In this document: piece after piece, positions 11,646 to 23,563 of the stretch
Position numbering within the stretch: position 1 is the first letter of the stretch
Layout of the letters: every line of letters starts with the position of its first letter
NCBI GenBank assembly: GCA_034670405.1
Contig: JAXDDX010000052.1
Span: forward strand, 2,987,501 to 3,051,500
Direction: 5' to 3'
Origin: Hoplostethus atlanticus
Taxonomy: Eukaryota; Chordata; Actinopteri; Trachichthyiformes; Trachichthyidae
DNA: 64,000 nt
Translations under genes and position numbers: made by a program
Notes under the pieces: generated by a model
Seen by the model: only the letters and a program-made list of their open reading frames with translations
The model's database searches: none
Told to the model about the DNA's origin: nothing

Positions 11646-13799
11646 GCTACGACAAAACCCCTGCATCTAATATCACAGCAACCAAAACTTCCAAATCCAT
11701 TTAATATTACATTTCTGGGGAAAAACTGGAGCGATGGCTGATGACTGACAAGATATTATTATTTGGTCAATGGGATATATTTTTAAATGTAGGTCAACCA
11801 AACTGTTTTGCAGAGACACACACAGCTTGGAGGGAACATTAGTCCTGGATGCTCGCTTGATCTGATTTTTTTTCTTTCTGATACAGCTTCCAAATAAACT
11901 TCTGGCAATATCTGCTGGATCTTTGCTCTCCGTTATAATGATAAATACTACAAGATCAAATTTGGACTCACTTTAGCTATAAGGCATAGCAATTGCCATA
12001 CCCATTTAATGACTAGGACAGTAATTTTTTTAACTACTGCCAAGTAAAGCTTAGGCCTTTGCTTGTTGATAATAATTTATCAATCAACATAGTCTACACA
12101 AAAATATGTGCAAAAAACAGATTCATAAGTAACTTTAATCTGTTTGAGCGCTACATCTGTGATTCTAGGATTAGTGAAAATGACATAATGCACCACTGAA
12201 AGAAAATAACACCTACGGCAACAGTCGAAAGGCAAGAATCAAACAAGATTCATTCAAACAAAGATTACTTGTTTACAAGGTTTCTGCTCCTGGTTACAAC
12301 ACACTTATCTCTCTTCTTCTAAATATATCTAGCTGGAACTCTTGGACACTAACTTTTAAAAACACATGGGTGTTGCATCAGTGCTGTTCAGTTTCATCAC
12401 CTTGGTCCTAAAGTAAATGTGCACACAAACAAAAGTGTGATTGAATTTGACTGAGCACACAGCAGCACATGGCACACGCTGTTGCATATTCCATTTTAGT
12501 AAATGAGGATTATATTTCAACACCCCGGATAGTCCAAAATAGAGCAGCTGTCTGTCAGGGGAGGGGATTGTTGAGGTAATATTTGGTATTACACAATATT
12601 GTTGATTATAAGCACCTAATGACTGATGAAGGTCTTGATGACAGATGATCAGCATGACCTTTCAGCCTTTTTTAATAGTGTGTTGCAGCACATTTTCTTA
12701 ATTAAAGCCACCAACTTTCCAAAAGTACTAAACTGTAACCATTACCAACAAAGGGACTTTGAATCATTCTTGAAACACCAGCCATCATTCCTGTTTCCTT
12801 AGATCAGGGATACCACTGCTAGCGATCATGCCATGCAACATGCATTTGTCTACCTGTCTTACAGAGCGAGGCCTTTGTACGCTACATTGCAGTGGATGTA
12901 CAGCAGAAAAACCTACTGTACCAAACAAGAAGCCATTTGTGTGGGGGATACTTCAGCTGAACCGATGTGCATAGGGGAAAAAGTGCAACATGTCCCCAGC
13001 TGCAATCATATGACCCAGGCGGAAGCATGTGTACACAACAAATAGCCAAGGAACGCATTGCATCACCCGGGCTTAGTATACGTGTGTGTGTGTGTCATTC
13101 TCTGAACTGAATCCTTGAGGTGGAAAACTACAAAGTCAGAAGGAGCAAAGAGTAGATGTTTGTATTCTGATATCTGACACAAAGAGCTTAGCAGTAGTGG
13201 GACAAAAGCAATATCCAAGCCATGTTATCTAGGAGAAGTCAAGCAGTGCATATACCTAGGGACAGCTGTTCTAATCCTTAAGCTAAAATAGACACATTAG
13301 GCTGACAATCTCAACACTAATGTGTTTAAATTTAACCGAGGTGTCACACATTGGTTTAGATGGCAAAATAAGCAAAATTATTGATATAATTCGTTCCTAA
13401 GCCCTTAGCCCACATCCTTCCAAGGAACATGAGATTCTTCTTCTTGCTAATATCAGTATTAAATGTTGACACCATCTCAAGATGGTGAGATATGCGGGAG
13501 TCACTGTTCCACAACAGAATGCAGCATTCTGTACCTTCATTGAGGCTTTGGTTATCAGATACAACTGTCTACAGCAATCAGTCTCTAAACAGTTCTTCAA
13601 AACATTCCTAGAATGTCTTCCAATACTGGCTTTCTTTTTTAACCCGTTGACACGGAGAGAGAGGACTCAGAGGCACATCACAGAAAATAGGAGCTGGGAT
13701 GGGAATTAGCTTGAATGTCAGTGTAGGACGTAGAATTTAAAAAGGCATGCACCTGTGCTTTTCCGCTGCCAATACCGATTCTGAGTACTAAACTTTGAA

Positions 13800-14410
13800 G
13801 GCGTGTTCACACCAAGCTTGTTTGGAGCGGTTTATTTATTTTCAGGGCACAAAATAACCACACAGAGATGCCTGAAAATGCAGGTTTCTGTAGTCTTCCA
13901 AGCAGACTGCGGTGCGGTTCATCAGGAGTAAGATGTAATCTGAACCAACTACAGGAAACAACCCCAATACACAAGGTTTGGGTATAAGGAGACGGATGTT
14001 GACATCTGATAGCCAGCAGTTCCTCATGTTTGGAAAGCCTAGCATAAAGAAATGAACCGAGAGCAAACCGCAGCTCATATTCAGATATTTCTTCATGTGT
14101 TTTTAACTGGTTTGAACACCAGAGAAGATAAATTACAGCAAAGAGTGCAGACAAGTCCATCACGCTGAGATAAAATTACAGGGACAAGAATCAGATTTGT
14201 TTTGACTCCTCTTCCCGCCAAAATGTCTAACCTCGCAGGATGACAGGTTACCAAAACTCTGTCGAATAAAACAAGCTGCTTGTGATTCCATGTGACCTTT
14301 GTTTAAAAGCCCTGGGTCCCTTGTAATTGGACAGTGTGAACCTCAATGAACCAATTTTGTGGCCAATTTTTCCACTATGGTTCAGACCAAAAAAATAAAT
14401 GTAGGTGTGT
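13800..14410. repeat. Possible MITE with GTGTTCACAC-type ends
   Basis: GGCGTGTTCACACCAAGC at the left, GACAGTGTGAACCTCAATGAACC near the right and TGGTTCAGACC at 14378 resemble a fish element family bearing terminal GTGTTCACAC and internal GGTTC words. Boundaries and target duplication were not resolved. The open frame across it on the minus strand resembles no protein I know. Confidence 0.35.
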
Positions 14411-14999
14411 GAGTACCACTCCAATTCATTAATTTAATGAACAAACAACCTATATACACCAGCTTTGAGCAATATGATGCTTAACCTAGCCGTCATGAAT
14501 GAAATCACACATGAAGTCACATGTTGACCCATTTAATTTGCTACAGAGCTATACAATCCAAACTGACCCACACTAACTGCTTTCAAAGCTGAGCTACTAA
14601 AGTAGTGGTCATTATTTTCCAAAGCACAGTAAAGCTCCAAATCAGCTCCAACCAGATTTTTTTTTTAATCAAACTATAAGCTGTCTGACCAAGGTGGCAA
14701 ACAGAGACTCAGCCAACCTAAAAATATTGTTGACTCAACACAAAGTCTAGACACAAAGCAAGAACAGAACAACATGAGGCAAACTTCACCCAGGCGTGCC
14801 ACCCTGGTATCGCTGAGATGGACGTAACAAGAACAGGAGTCATTACTTGTAGGACTCAGAGAGTGAAAGTGTGTCAATGTCTTTACAAAGAGCTGGCCCC
14901 AAATTTAGAACAAGGTAACACTTTACATGACCTCCAGTTTAATACACATTCATAACACCTGAAGAAAACTTGGTATTGGCAATACCAATACAGAACAAC

Positions 15000-16335
15000 A
15001 AACAACAAAACTCTCCATTGAAACCCATGATAATAATGATAATAAAACATATCAATACATGTGTAATCCAGTCAAAATGTTGTATTAGAATCAATTTAGG
15101 TTAAGGGCTTCCCATAGACAAATATTGATTAATTATGGAATACATATGTAACCAAACATCATATCGGACATGGATGACATTGCCTGGTCAATATCCATTT
15201 TTTAACAAAAGGCAATTATAAGCCTGATATATTGGTTTAAACCTAGTAATGAAGACTGATTCAGTCATTATGTCAGCTTTCATTAGCTGGTTATGTAATA
15301 CATATGTCATTTGTGACATAGCAGTGGAAGTGTCAATCTATGGGGGAAAAATTTCAAATGAAAAGTTCTCCTGGCAGTTGTTTTTCAGATAGTGTATGTC
15401 GTGGATTAAAGCAGCAGCTAAATGCCTAAAACGTAAAACTACTTTGCTTCTGATCGACTTGTCTGGACTTGTGCCCATGCTGACCCATGTCCACTGCCGA
15501 AAGCGCCTACAATGGGCACGTGAACGTCAGAACTGGACCATGGAGCAATGGAAGAAGGTGGCCTGGTCTGATGAATCACATTTTCTTTTACATCATGTGG
15601 ACGGCCGGGTGCGTGTTCGTCGTTTACCTGGGGATGCACTATGGGAAGAAGGCAAGCCGGCGGAGGCAGTGTGATGCTCTGTGCAATGTTATGCTGGGAA
15701 ACCTTGGGTCCTGGCATTCATGTGGATGTTACTTTGACACGTACCACCTACCTAAACATTGTTGCAGACCAAGTACACCCCTTCATGGCAACAGTATTCC
15801 CTGATGGCAGTGGCCTCTTTCAGCAGGATAATGCGCCCTGCCACACTGCAAAAATTGTTCAGGAATGATTTGAAGAACATGACAAAGAGTTCAAGGTGTT
15901 GACTTGGCCTCCAAATTCCCCAGACCTCAATCCGATCGAGCATCTGTTGGATGTGCTGGAAAAACAAGTCCGATCCATGGAGGCCCCACCTTGCAACTTA
16001 CAGGACTTAAAGGATCTGCTGCTAACGTCTTGGTGCCAGATATACTGTATATAATTATTATTATCCTGGGTTTCTATGGGGAGTTGGTGTCCCAATACCA
16101 TTTCAAAAAATCTAAATACCTAAATACCATTTCAGAGGATTTTACTCCTTACCAAAAATACAATTCTGAGGACACTGAATATTTGTATTGTTTTGGAATT
16201 TTTGGGCATGAAATGGTCAAACTGAAAGATACTGAATATCAGTAAAAATATCAACTATCAGTGACTTCAATCCAAGAATATCCTTATCGGCATTAGCCTT
16301 CAAAAACCCATATCAATAGCTTGTTAGCTAGCTGT
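15000..16335. repeat. R1 repeat fragments flanking a Tc1 copy
   Basis: Positions 15000-15240 match the internal and left-end part of R1 in reverse orientation (ATCAATTTAGGTTAAGGGC, CTTCCCATAGACAAATA). Positions 16090-16335 match the other end in forward orientation (AAATGGTCAAACTGAAAG, TTATCGGCATTAGCCTTCAAAA). The Tc1-like sequence lies between them. Opposite orientations suggest two separate R1 copies rather than one split copy. Confidence 0.5.
15396..16050 (+). pseudogene. Broken Tc1/mariner transposase
   Basis: Three frames together carry the C-terminal two thirds of a Tc1-type DDE transposase, which cuts and pastes its own element between terminal repeats. The catalytic residues are recognisable: the first Asp in WSDESHF (about 15566), the second in FQQDNAPCHTA (about 15825) and the Glu in DLNPIEHLL (about 15935). 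The frame shifts at least once between the first and second motif, and a TGA at 15866 falls where the family usually has Trp. The helix-turn-helix N-terminus is missing. Counting through the stop gives 36 residues between the second Asp and the Glu, rather than the 34 of classic Tc1. The copy cannot encode an active enzyme. Confidence 0.85.
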
Positions 16336-17554
16336 TAGCTAGGAACAGCAGCTAGTAAGTTATGCAACTAGTTAGTGAGCTAAAGTAGTTATTACAAGAT
16401 ACTGCAACAGCTAATTAACAGCTAATAACAGCAGTAGCTTGTAAGCTAGCAGTAGCAAATTAGTTACTGTTAGCACAAGGCTAGGTTAAGTCATAGCTAA
16501 GCATAAGGCTTCTTCGTGTCCTACTGAGAAGTGCTATTTTGTTTGATATGAATATTCTTCTGTAAGAGGAAACTGGGAAAACAGGGATGATGACAACAGA
16601 TGTGAGAAGAGGCTCCTGTAAAAGAGCTTGCCTTGCTAACAAACATGGCACAGGATGAACATGACCACCAGGCACCAGCAGCTATTTTTATGACGTTACT
16701 AAGCTACTAAGAAACCACAAGGATTGTGTTTACCTTACTTTGCCAAAGCTATTTCAAGAAACTCTGCCACGCTGCCATAAGTGAGTTTAAACATCCACAA
16801 CAAGGGAAAAGCCAGTGTCCATTTTGTAAGTGCCTCTTCTAGCACTGGCACAACCACTGCATCTGGATCAGCTATGAGTTTGAATCGTATGAATCACCAC
16901 TAGTTTGAGATGCTACATTTTGAGATTGGGATGAAAGTGAGAAGACTGTGTGGTGGGTGTAATAAGGGAATGCTTGTGTAACCAGCAGCGTGGAGTCAGC
17001 TCTCGATGACGGATCAAGCTTGAAACACCCCCACTGGACTGTACTTAATATACATTTGTGAGGAAAATGGGGAGCTGGTGGGACACAAGAGATGAGCAAA
17101 CTGAGGTGGAGAGATGTGTAGTTGTTGATACGACAAACGACAAATGACAAATGATTAGAGAGTTGGAGTTTGGACTCATTCAATTTTCTCAGCAGGTTGG
17201 AGAATAGGTTTTGTAATAGAGGTGCACAGCTGGGGGGAAGGGGGATCCATATCATACGAGATATCCATATAATACTCTCCCGTCAAACTTTCAATTTGAA
17301 CTCTGACCTAAAATGACACGATAGGAGATGGTCACAAGGGGGTGTCATTCTGGCCTTCACAGTCATTATGTCATTCCTGACATTTCTCTTCATCATTCAT
17401 CAGTCAGCAGTGTTAGGCTTGTGAGTCACACACCAACTGTGTAACATCATCACATTATAGGGCTTTCTAATGGGTCAGACAGCAAACTGCTGGGTTACAC
17501 ACTTAAGGCCAACACATGCACAACCACGCATACACACAACCTTGATATGTTCTT

Positions 17555-17940
17555 GTCTCTTGTATGGAGAGAACGTCACGCCAAGCTCCATTGAAAATCG
17601 GGCAGTTTAATGCTTATTGGCAAAGGTGCATACCTGGTACAACATGAAGTAAGACCTTTAATAAATTGTGAGAGGTGCTCTTCATCCAAAAGTATTTCAA
17701 CTTTTAGAATTGGTTTGCCTCCTATTCTCCTATCTTCTTCCACCGAAATAGTGAGCAGTGTGAACAAAAAGGTTCAGATTTTATTGAAATAAAATGCTGC
17801 CTCGAGGATCATCTATATGCTGAATACCAGAAGGCAGCAAAGATTCTTCCATCATGTCTACCAGGTACATTGTCGACAAGCAAGGAAACATTTAACTGAC
17901 AGATTTTTGAGTTTGGCGTGAAGTTCTCTCCATGAGAGAC
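17555..17940. repeat. Foldback repeat family F1, best full-length copy
   Basis: The left tip reads GTCTCTTGTATGGAGAGAAC and the right tip is its approximate inverse, GTTCTCTCCATGAGAGAC. The inverted ends continue inward for about 60 bases (CACGCCAAGCTCCATTGAAAA against TTTTTGAGTTTGGCGTG; CAGTTTAATG against CATTTAACTG). It has no coding potential. Three other copies in this window share the sequence. Confidence 0.7.
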
Positions 17941-20352
17941 CAGCACGTATCAGGGCTAACACACACCCATATAGTCACACGTGTACATGGCTGAACGGTA
18001 TGCACACATGCCTTATAGTGCAACTTCCAACTAAGAACCCTCACCAACACTGGTGTCTGTAGACTAGGTTAGCAGCTTTATCAGTCCAGAAGCCCAGCCC
18101 TGGGAGCAGCGAGGATGATTAAACTTGACTGGAGTGGCAGAGGCCTGGGGTTAATCAACACTACGAATACTCCAATTGGTGACATCCAATTAAAACTCCC
18201 CACCTCTCACTCCCTGGCTGATGGATAGTGGTGATTACTTGATAGGCTAAATGAGAATGAAAGAAAGTCCAGTTCAAGCTTGCCACTTGCTGGATTTCCA
18301 CTGCAGGGCCAAACAGGACAGGTATGGACTTACACCTACTTATAATTTGCTTGTCTCTAAATTTCCCCTAGAACAACAGTTGTGGGAAACTTTCATCGTC
18401 TCTCTAGCAGATGATTTATTGACCGAGTATAAATTTTGAATGATGAAACATGTTTCGAACTAAGGAAGGAAATAGGGAAGAGTCAGACGGTAATTTCTTG
18501 TTTTCATAGTAAATTGTGAATGATAAACGTGTCAACTCTCAAACTTAGTTTTGGGATGTGACCAGAATGGACCAGATTCCATCTTCAACCACTGCTGTGA
18601 AGGCAAGCAAATAATGTTGAACTTTACTAGAGCTTATGTCGATTTGTTTTAACTAGCTAATGTTTTGTGTGGGATTTTTTTTACCGTGAAAACACCCAAA
18701 ACATTAGCTAGAAAGCCAAATAAATGGTACAAGAAAGGTGGAACACTTTTGAGGTAGGTATGGACTTCCCTTCTGCTACAATTCTGTACAAATTGTACTG
18801 CAAGCTTTAAAGTTTGTCTCGCCCACACTCATGGCATATGACAGTTTCCTTTATAGATTCCTTGTTCTAAACATGTTGTTGGCCTGGGCATGAAACTCTC
18901 CTTGTGGTGGACAGTTATGAGCTTCAGGCTGAGAGTGATATAGTATCCGTGTTTTGCGTTAACAAGATGGAATTCTTTTTATCCAGTACTTCACTCCTCC
19001 CCTCTCTCCCTCTTCCTGTAGGCTAGAGTCATACTTTAAGTCGAGTCAAATTTATTTATAGGGTGCCTTTCACAAAACAGGTCTGTCTCAACAATGGGCA
19101 TAAATATGAATAAAATAGGCGTAGTCCAGTATAAGTAATAGTATGAGTCTTCCTTCACACTCAGTGGCCAATCATCAGTAAGAATAGGTGTTGTATTTGT
19201 TGGGGGAAGATAAACAAGTGAGAAAAAGGTTGTGTACCATATTGAGCTGGTCAAGGAGAAGTGGTGAACAGTCTTTTACCCCAGAAAACACAAAAACACA
19301 AAAAAAACCAACACAATTTTGGTAAGGTGTGAGTGAATGATAATATTGAATGAATACTTTATGGGGCAACTGTTTATCTCATCAAATGGTATTCAGTGGA
19401 ATGTCATTTTCTGATGTTTGTCTGATGATTATATTGAGAGTTCATCTAGAGTTCATCTATGGGTATATAATATGCTGCAATGCATCACAATGTAAAGTAA
19501 AGTGTTACCACAAATTCTCCCTGATGAATTCCTCCTTCATGCCTTGTATTCGCTTTGACTGCTCATGTCTGTCCTCCCCTCCTCCTGCACTCATCCTCTC
19601 TGCTCTCCCCTCCCTCCTCCTCCTTTCGGTGTTGTAAGCAGTTATTGGGGCTAATGTGGAAGGGAAGTGGGTCAGTTCACTCTGACCTCCATAGAAGCAC
19701 TCCCACTCAGGTCATTAATACGGAGCTCAGGGATGAGGCTAGTGGCCCGCAGACCTGGCTCATGGTAGCCTGGCAACTCCCTTCGAGAGGTGTAAGCTAG
19801 CTAATTGCTAGGCTAGAAGGGGTCAGGTATCCATGCTAAGAGCTCATTTGTCACATGCCCAGGCCAAGAGAACTGCTTGTGTACACTGGAATACCGCAAC
19901 TGGTTTGGACAGAATAGCATCATTACCCATTCTGGTAACAAATATTGAGATATCTGAAAACTGCCAAAATTATTAAATTGCTCAAACAATATGCCTATAT
20001 GAAGCCTGCAGAACATGTGAGAAAATCAGAGAGTTGTAACATGCTTTGGTATACTACTGTAAACCAGGATGTCAAGTGCATTGCAAATTAATTTGAACAA
20101 TAGCGCCCCTATCTGGTGAAAACTATCTAAAGAAAATGTAGGGCTTGCTGTGCAGTCAGGCAGAAATTAAATCTGAAGTACCGGTAACCCCTCTCTGACA
20201 TGAAAGATAGGAGGGGATCAGTAACCAGGGGCTGAAAACGGTGGACAGAGGAATCATAGAGGGTTAACAGGATTCCCTACAGAGTGGTACATCCCCAATA
20301 AAAGCAGCAAGCTTCTAGCCAGTATGTGCTAGTGTAGTGGAGGTCCTCTTAC

Positions 20353-21123
20353 CGAGGAGTCCCTGGTGGGGGAGCTGGAGAGCCTGTTGCTGCTTGTCTC
20401 CCATGAAGAAGAGCTGAACCCTCTGCTGCTGCTGAAGGCCTCCTGGGCGGAGCTCCGTGAGAGGGCCTCCTGAGTGGAGCTCCGCGATAGGCCTGAGTAG
20501 CCCGGGTGCGAGCTGCTGCCGTACGAGTCGGCCACATCGCTGGCCCGACTGCGGTAGCTCCTCAGGGCACTGCTGGAAGAAGATGGGGAGGAGGAGGAGG
20601 AGGAGCGGTCAGCGAGGCCCAGGGAGGACAGGTCCCTGCTCAGATCACTCTGGGACACAGATTTGCGCCGGTTGAGCGAGATACTGGAGGCCACCGGTGA
20701 GGAGGAGAGGTAGCTGGGCTGGGCCGAAGAAGAGGAGGAAGAGTAGGAGCTGTAGCCGGAGTAGGCCGACCCCCCACTCAGCCCCGACCCTGCGTAGCCC
20801 TTGACGGGGGTCCTGCTGAGGCTCTCGCTGCGGCGGCTGCTGATGCTGCTCCCGAGGATGTCGGTGCACGGGACGGTCCGGCCCCGGTTGCGGTCCGGGT
20901 CCGAGGAGGTGCTGTAGTTGCGGCTGCGGGCGGCGGTGCTGCTCAGGTAGCTGGAGGAGGAGTAACCTGAGGTGGAGGAAGAGGTGGGGGACTTGTAGGA
21001 GGACAGCTTGTCCCGCTCACCGTAGGAGCTAAGGCCTGGGGTCAGGGAGGAGCCATAGGAACTGTAGTGGCTGGTGTAGGAGGAGCCAGTGTAGCGCTTG
21101 GCGGTGGAGGAGACGCGGGACAT
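20353..21123 (-). CDS. usp2: usp2 long-isoform first coding exon (Ser-rich N-terminal extension)
   Basis: The exon encodes 257 residues starting MSRVSSTAKRYTGSSYTSHY and ending SSPTRDSS at a TCG/GTAAGAG donor (20352-20348). The opening M-x-x-SSTxKRYT, the GSGLSGGS segment (about residue 112) and SQSDLSRDLSSL (about residue 157) match the N-terminal extension of vertebrate USP2-69. The rest is low-complexity Ser/Tyr/Arg sequence, probably disordered. In the family this extension governs partner choice and location of the deubiquitinase and has no catalytic residues. The start ATG has A at -3. The exon is an exact multiple of three (phase 0), so it can splice to the same downstream exon as the short first exon at 10407-10562. 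An overlapping out-of-frame upstream ATG lies at 21184. Catalytic exons are outside the window. Confidence 0.9.
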
Positions 21124-21187
21124 GGTGCTGCTGCTGCTGCTGGGTTCTCAGCCACAGGGAGGGAGAGCCTGTGGAAGACTGCATTGA
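21124..21187 (-). promoter_or_regulatory. usp2: usp2 long-isoform 5' leader with overlapping upstream ORF
   Basis: A possible acceptor, CCCGGCTGCAG, ends at 21188, so the coding exon may begin at 21187 after an upstream non-coding exon that I could not place. An ATG at 21184-21182 opens a 51-codon frame that runs past the usp2 ATG (21123) in another frame and stops at 21029. If included in the mRNA it would be expected to lower initiation at the main start. A CAG/CTG tract lies just before the start codon. Confidence 0.45.
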
Positions 21188-22454
21188 CTGCAGCCGGGCA
21201 AAGAGACGAGAGCTCAATATTAGTTCACCAGCAACAATCGAAATCAATACTTACACAACAGCAAGAATGTAGGCAGTAGTTGGTTATTTATGCTCACTTC
21301 TCTTAGTGACCAGGGACCACCAAACATGCTCCTTTTTGGCTAAATACCATGGAAAAATCAAATCTAAAAATTTGATTTCTGTACAATATACTATCAAATA
21401 GCTAGCATCCACCCACAGTACTGTTCCAGTACTGTGGGTACTGGAACAGTACCATTCTGCAAAACAGTACTATTCTGCAAAAAATGCAGAATAGTCTAAT
21501 CTACACCTTAGTTGTGAAGGGGAGATGTAGGGTGAAGGCAGGTTGAAGAGAGATCTTTAAGCCTTGAAACAAGTGAGACATGGACGATGCAAAAGAGGGT
21601 CAGCAACTCAATATTTGGAGGGCTGTCCTATTATTTTCTATACCAAGTCCCTATCCCTCCCGTTCCCAAACAATAAAGTCACATTTTCAGTCAGCTAGCT
21701 AATTACAGCAGAGATCCAACAGAAACGTCTAGTGAAGAGGTAATATAGCACCATGCTAAAATCATTTGCTTTTTTGTCCTCGTCCTCCGTTGCTGAGCAG
21801 TTGAAAATGCCAGTAGGTGGGTGGTTGGGTGGGGGGCGTCTTGAAACTCCAGTGGGTGGGAAGTTTTTGTTTTTGAGTACGAGCTGGGAAGTGAGTTTTG
21901 AAAGCCAGAAATCTCAGCACATGGTGAAGTAATGGTTGCGATATTAACAACTCTATCACCCAACACAGATATATATATATGAGATATACTATGGTCATTT
22001 GTGCTATGGGGCAGTGCTAAGGCAGTGAGGCTTGTCCCTTTAAGACCCCCAAAGTTGGAACTTCACATACCCTTGATGATTTAGGATTGAATCCCAAAAG
22101 AACTCTCTCATCTTTGTCTCCCCTTCCCCTAGCAACCTCCCTACTGTCTGAAAAACAAGGAGGTAAATAAAACAGTGGGCCTTCCTTGTCGGTTTGTGAC
22201 ATCTGACATTGCAAACCCCCATGTATGAATAATACTCTCCCCATCTGTCTCTCTGTATAGTGTGTGTGTGTCCCATGGCTATAATGGGAGTGTCCAGCTG
22301 AGTGTTGGAAGTTAGGCTAGGCAGGCGGCACAGTGTGTTCCTGTGGCGGTCGAGGCAGAGACAGGCTCTTGTTCACAAGGCAGAGCAGCGTCTGAATAAA
22401 TAAAAGTATCTGGTGTTGTTGATCCGTGTTGAGTTCAGTGGGGGAGGCTCCTAT

Positions 22455-22625
22455 TTCTTTAATCTCTCTCTTTCTCCCCCCTTCTCTCTCTCTTTCTCTC
22501 TTTCTGTTCACCATCCTCTCTCTGCCACCCTCCCTTCTCTCCTTGTGTGTCTACTTCTTCTTAAAGTAACCCTCCCTCCTTCTGGATCTCTCTCCCTCCC
22601 TGTCTCTCTCTCTCTCCCTCTCTGA
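22455..22625. repeat. CT-rich low-complexity tract
   Basis: The plus strand is almost entirely pyrimidine (CTCTCTCT, CCCTCCTT) apart from a few short interruptions. Translated frames here are Ser/Leu or Arg/Glu runs without meaning. Confidence 0.85.
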
Positions 22626-22924
22626 CCACAGCTTTATCAATAATTCAGCATATGGATCTGGAGTAGGCAGACAGGCAGCATGCTGGAGACAGGCCAACAC
22701 ACACTGCAGGCCAAAACACACAGAGGCAGGCCAGGCTTCTGAGGCACTGGAGTGAACCACCACGAAGGCAGACAGGCTAACAACATCAACAAACCCAGCT
22801 AGTAAGGCCTCAGTGCTTCCTTTCTATATTTTGGTAGTATTGGTGACTGGTGGAGGGGGGGTTATTTTGGTGTTGGTTCCATATCTGTCCACTTTGTTGC
22901 AACTGTAATGCAGATGGTAGTTAT

Positions 22925-23190
22925 ATTTTGGGCTCATAACACTTTAATTAGAGGTATCAACTTCCAGGGGGTTTCATTTCTCTATCACTCACTAGAAATC
23001 ATCCCAATTAGAGAATGTATAAGAATGAGAATATGACTACTGTAATCTTAGGTTTCACTCTCACAACAACAACAAAAATGTACCCATATGGGAGTTCCTG
23101 GGACAAGAGCTTATCAAATGAGGTTCAGTGGCCCCTAATGTGTGTCTATTTGGGGGGTCTATGAGATGAAAATGTCTGAGAACCCCTACC
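22925..23190. repeat. Second hAT-like MITE of the GGTTCTCA type
   Basis: Words shared with 11366-11645 include GGGAGTTCCTGGGACAAGAG and CCCTAATGTGTG. The right end reads GTCTGAGAACCCCTACC, the expected inverse of the family's terminal GGTTCTCA. The left end is decayed. A Tc1-derived MITE lies immediately to the right. Confidence 0.5.
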
Positions 23191-23202
23191 TTAATAAAGA
23201 CA

Positions 23203-23563
23203 TACACTATATGGTCAAAAGTCAGTGGACACCTGACCATCACACCTATATGAGCTTGCTGGACATCCCATTCTAAAACCATGGGCATTAATATGGAGTT
23301 GGGCCCCCCCCCCCCCCTTTGCGGCTATAACAGCCACCACTCTTCTGGGAAGGCTTTCCACAAGCTTTTGGAGTGTGTCTGTGGGAATTTGTGCCCATTC
23401 AGCCAAAAGAGCATTTGTGAGGTCAGGCAGTGATGTTGGACGAGAAGGCCTGGCTCGCAATCGGCGATCTGATTCCTCCCAAAGGTGTTCAGTGGGGTTG
23501 AGGTCAGGGCTCTGTGCAGGCCAATCGAGTTCCTCCACACCAAACTTTTCGCCATATAGTGTA
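23203..23563 (-). mobile_element. Tc1-derived MITE with residual transposase 3' coding segment
   Basis: The ends are TACACTATATGG and its exact inverse CCATATAGTGTA, with TA at both edges as expected for Tc1/mariner. On the minus strand the interior still encodes a transposase C-terminus: the catalytic Glu neighbourhood SPDLNPTEHLWEE followed by a tail including PRRVVAVIAAKGGG. Everything upstream of that, including both catalytic Asp residues, is deleted. A 12-14 base C run at about 23307-23320 interrupts the end. It could have moved only by borrowing a transposase. Confidence 0.85.

Larger units (their letters stand above)
10563..20352 (-). other. usp2: Interval between the two alternative usp2 first exons (intron of the long transcript)
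   Basis: No other exon is recognised in about 9.8 kb. The contents are repeats: a hAT-like MITE at 11366-11645, a possible MITE at 13800-14410, R1 fragments around a broken Tc1 copy at 15000-16335, AGCTA-rich simple sequence at 16320-16480, and an F1 foldback copy at 17555-17940. The remaining sequence appears to be unique intronic DNA. Confidence 0.6.

Noticed and set aside
20353-21123. Keratin or other Ser-rich structural protein
   Set aside because: The specific matches at the N-terminus, GSGLSGGS and SQSDLSRDLSSL fit USP2, and the short-isoform USP2 exon lies on the same strand nearby.
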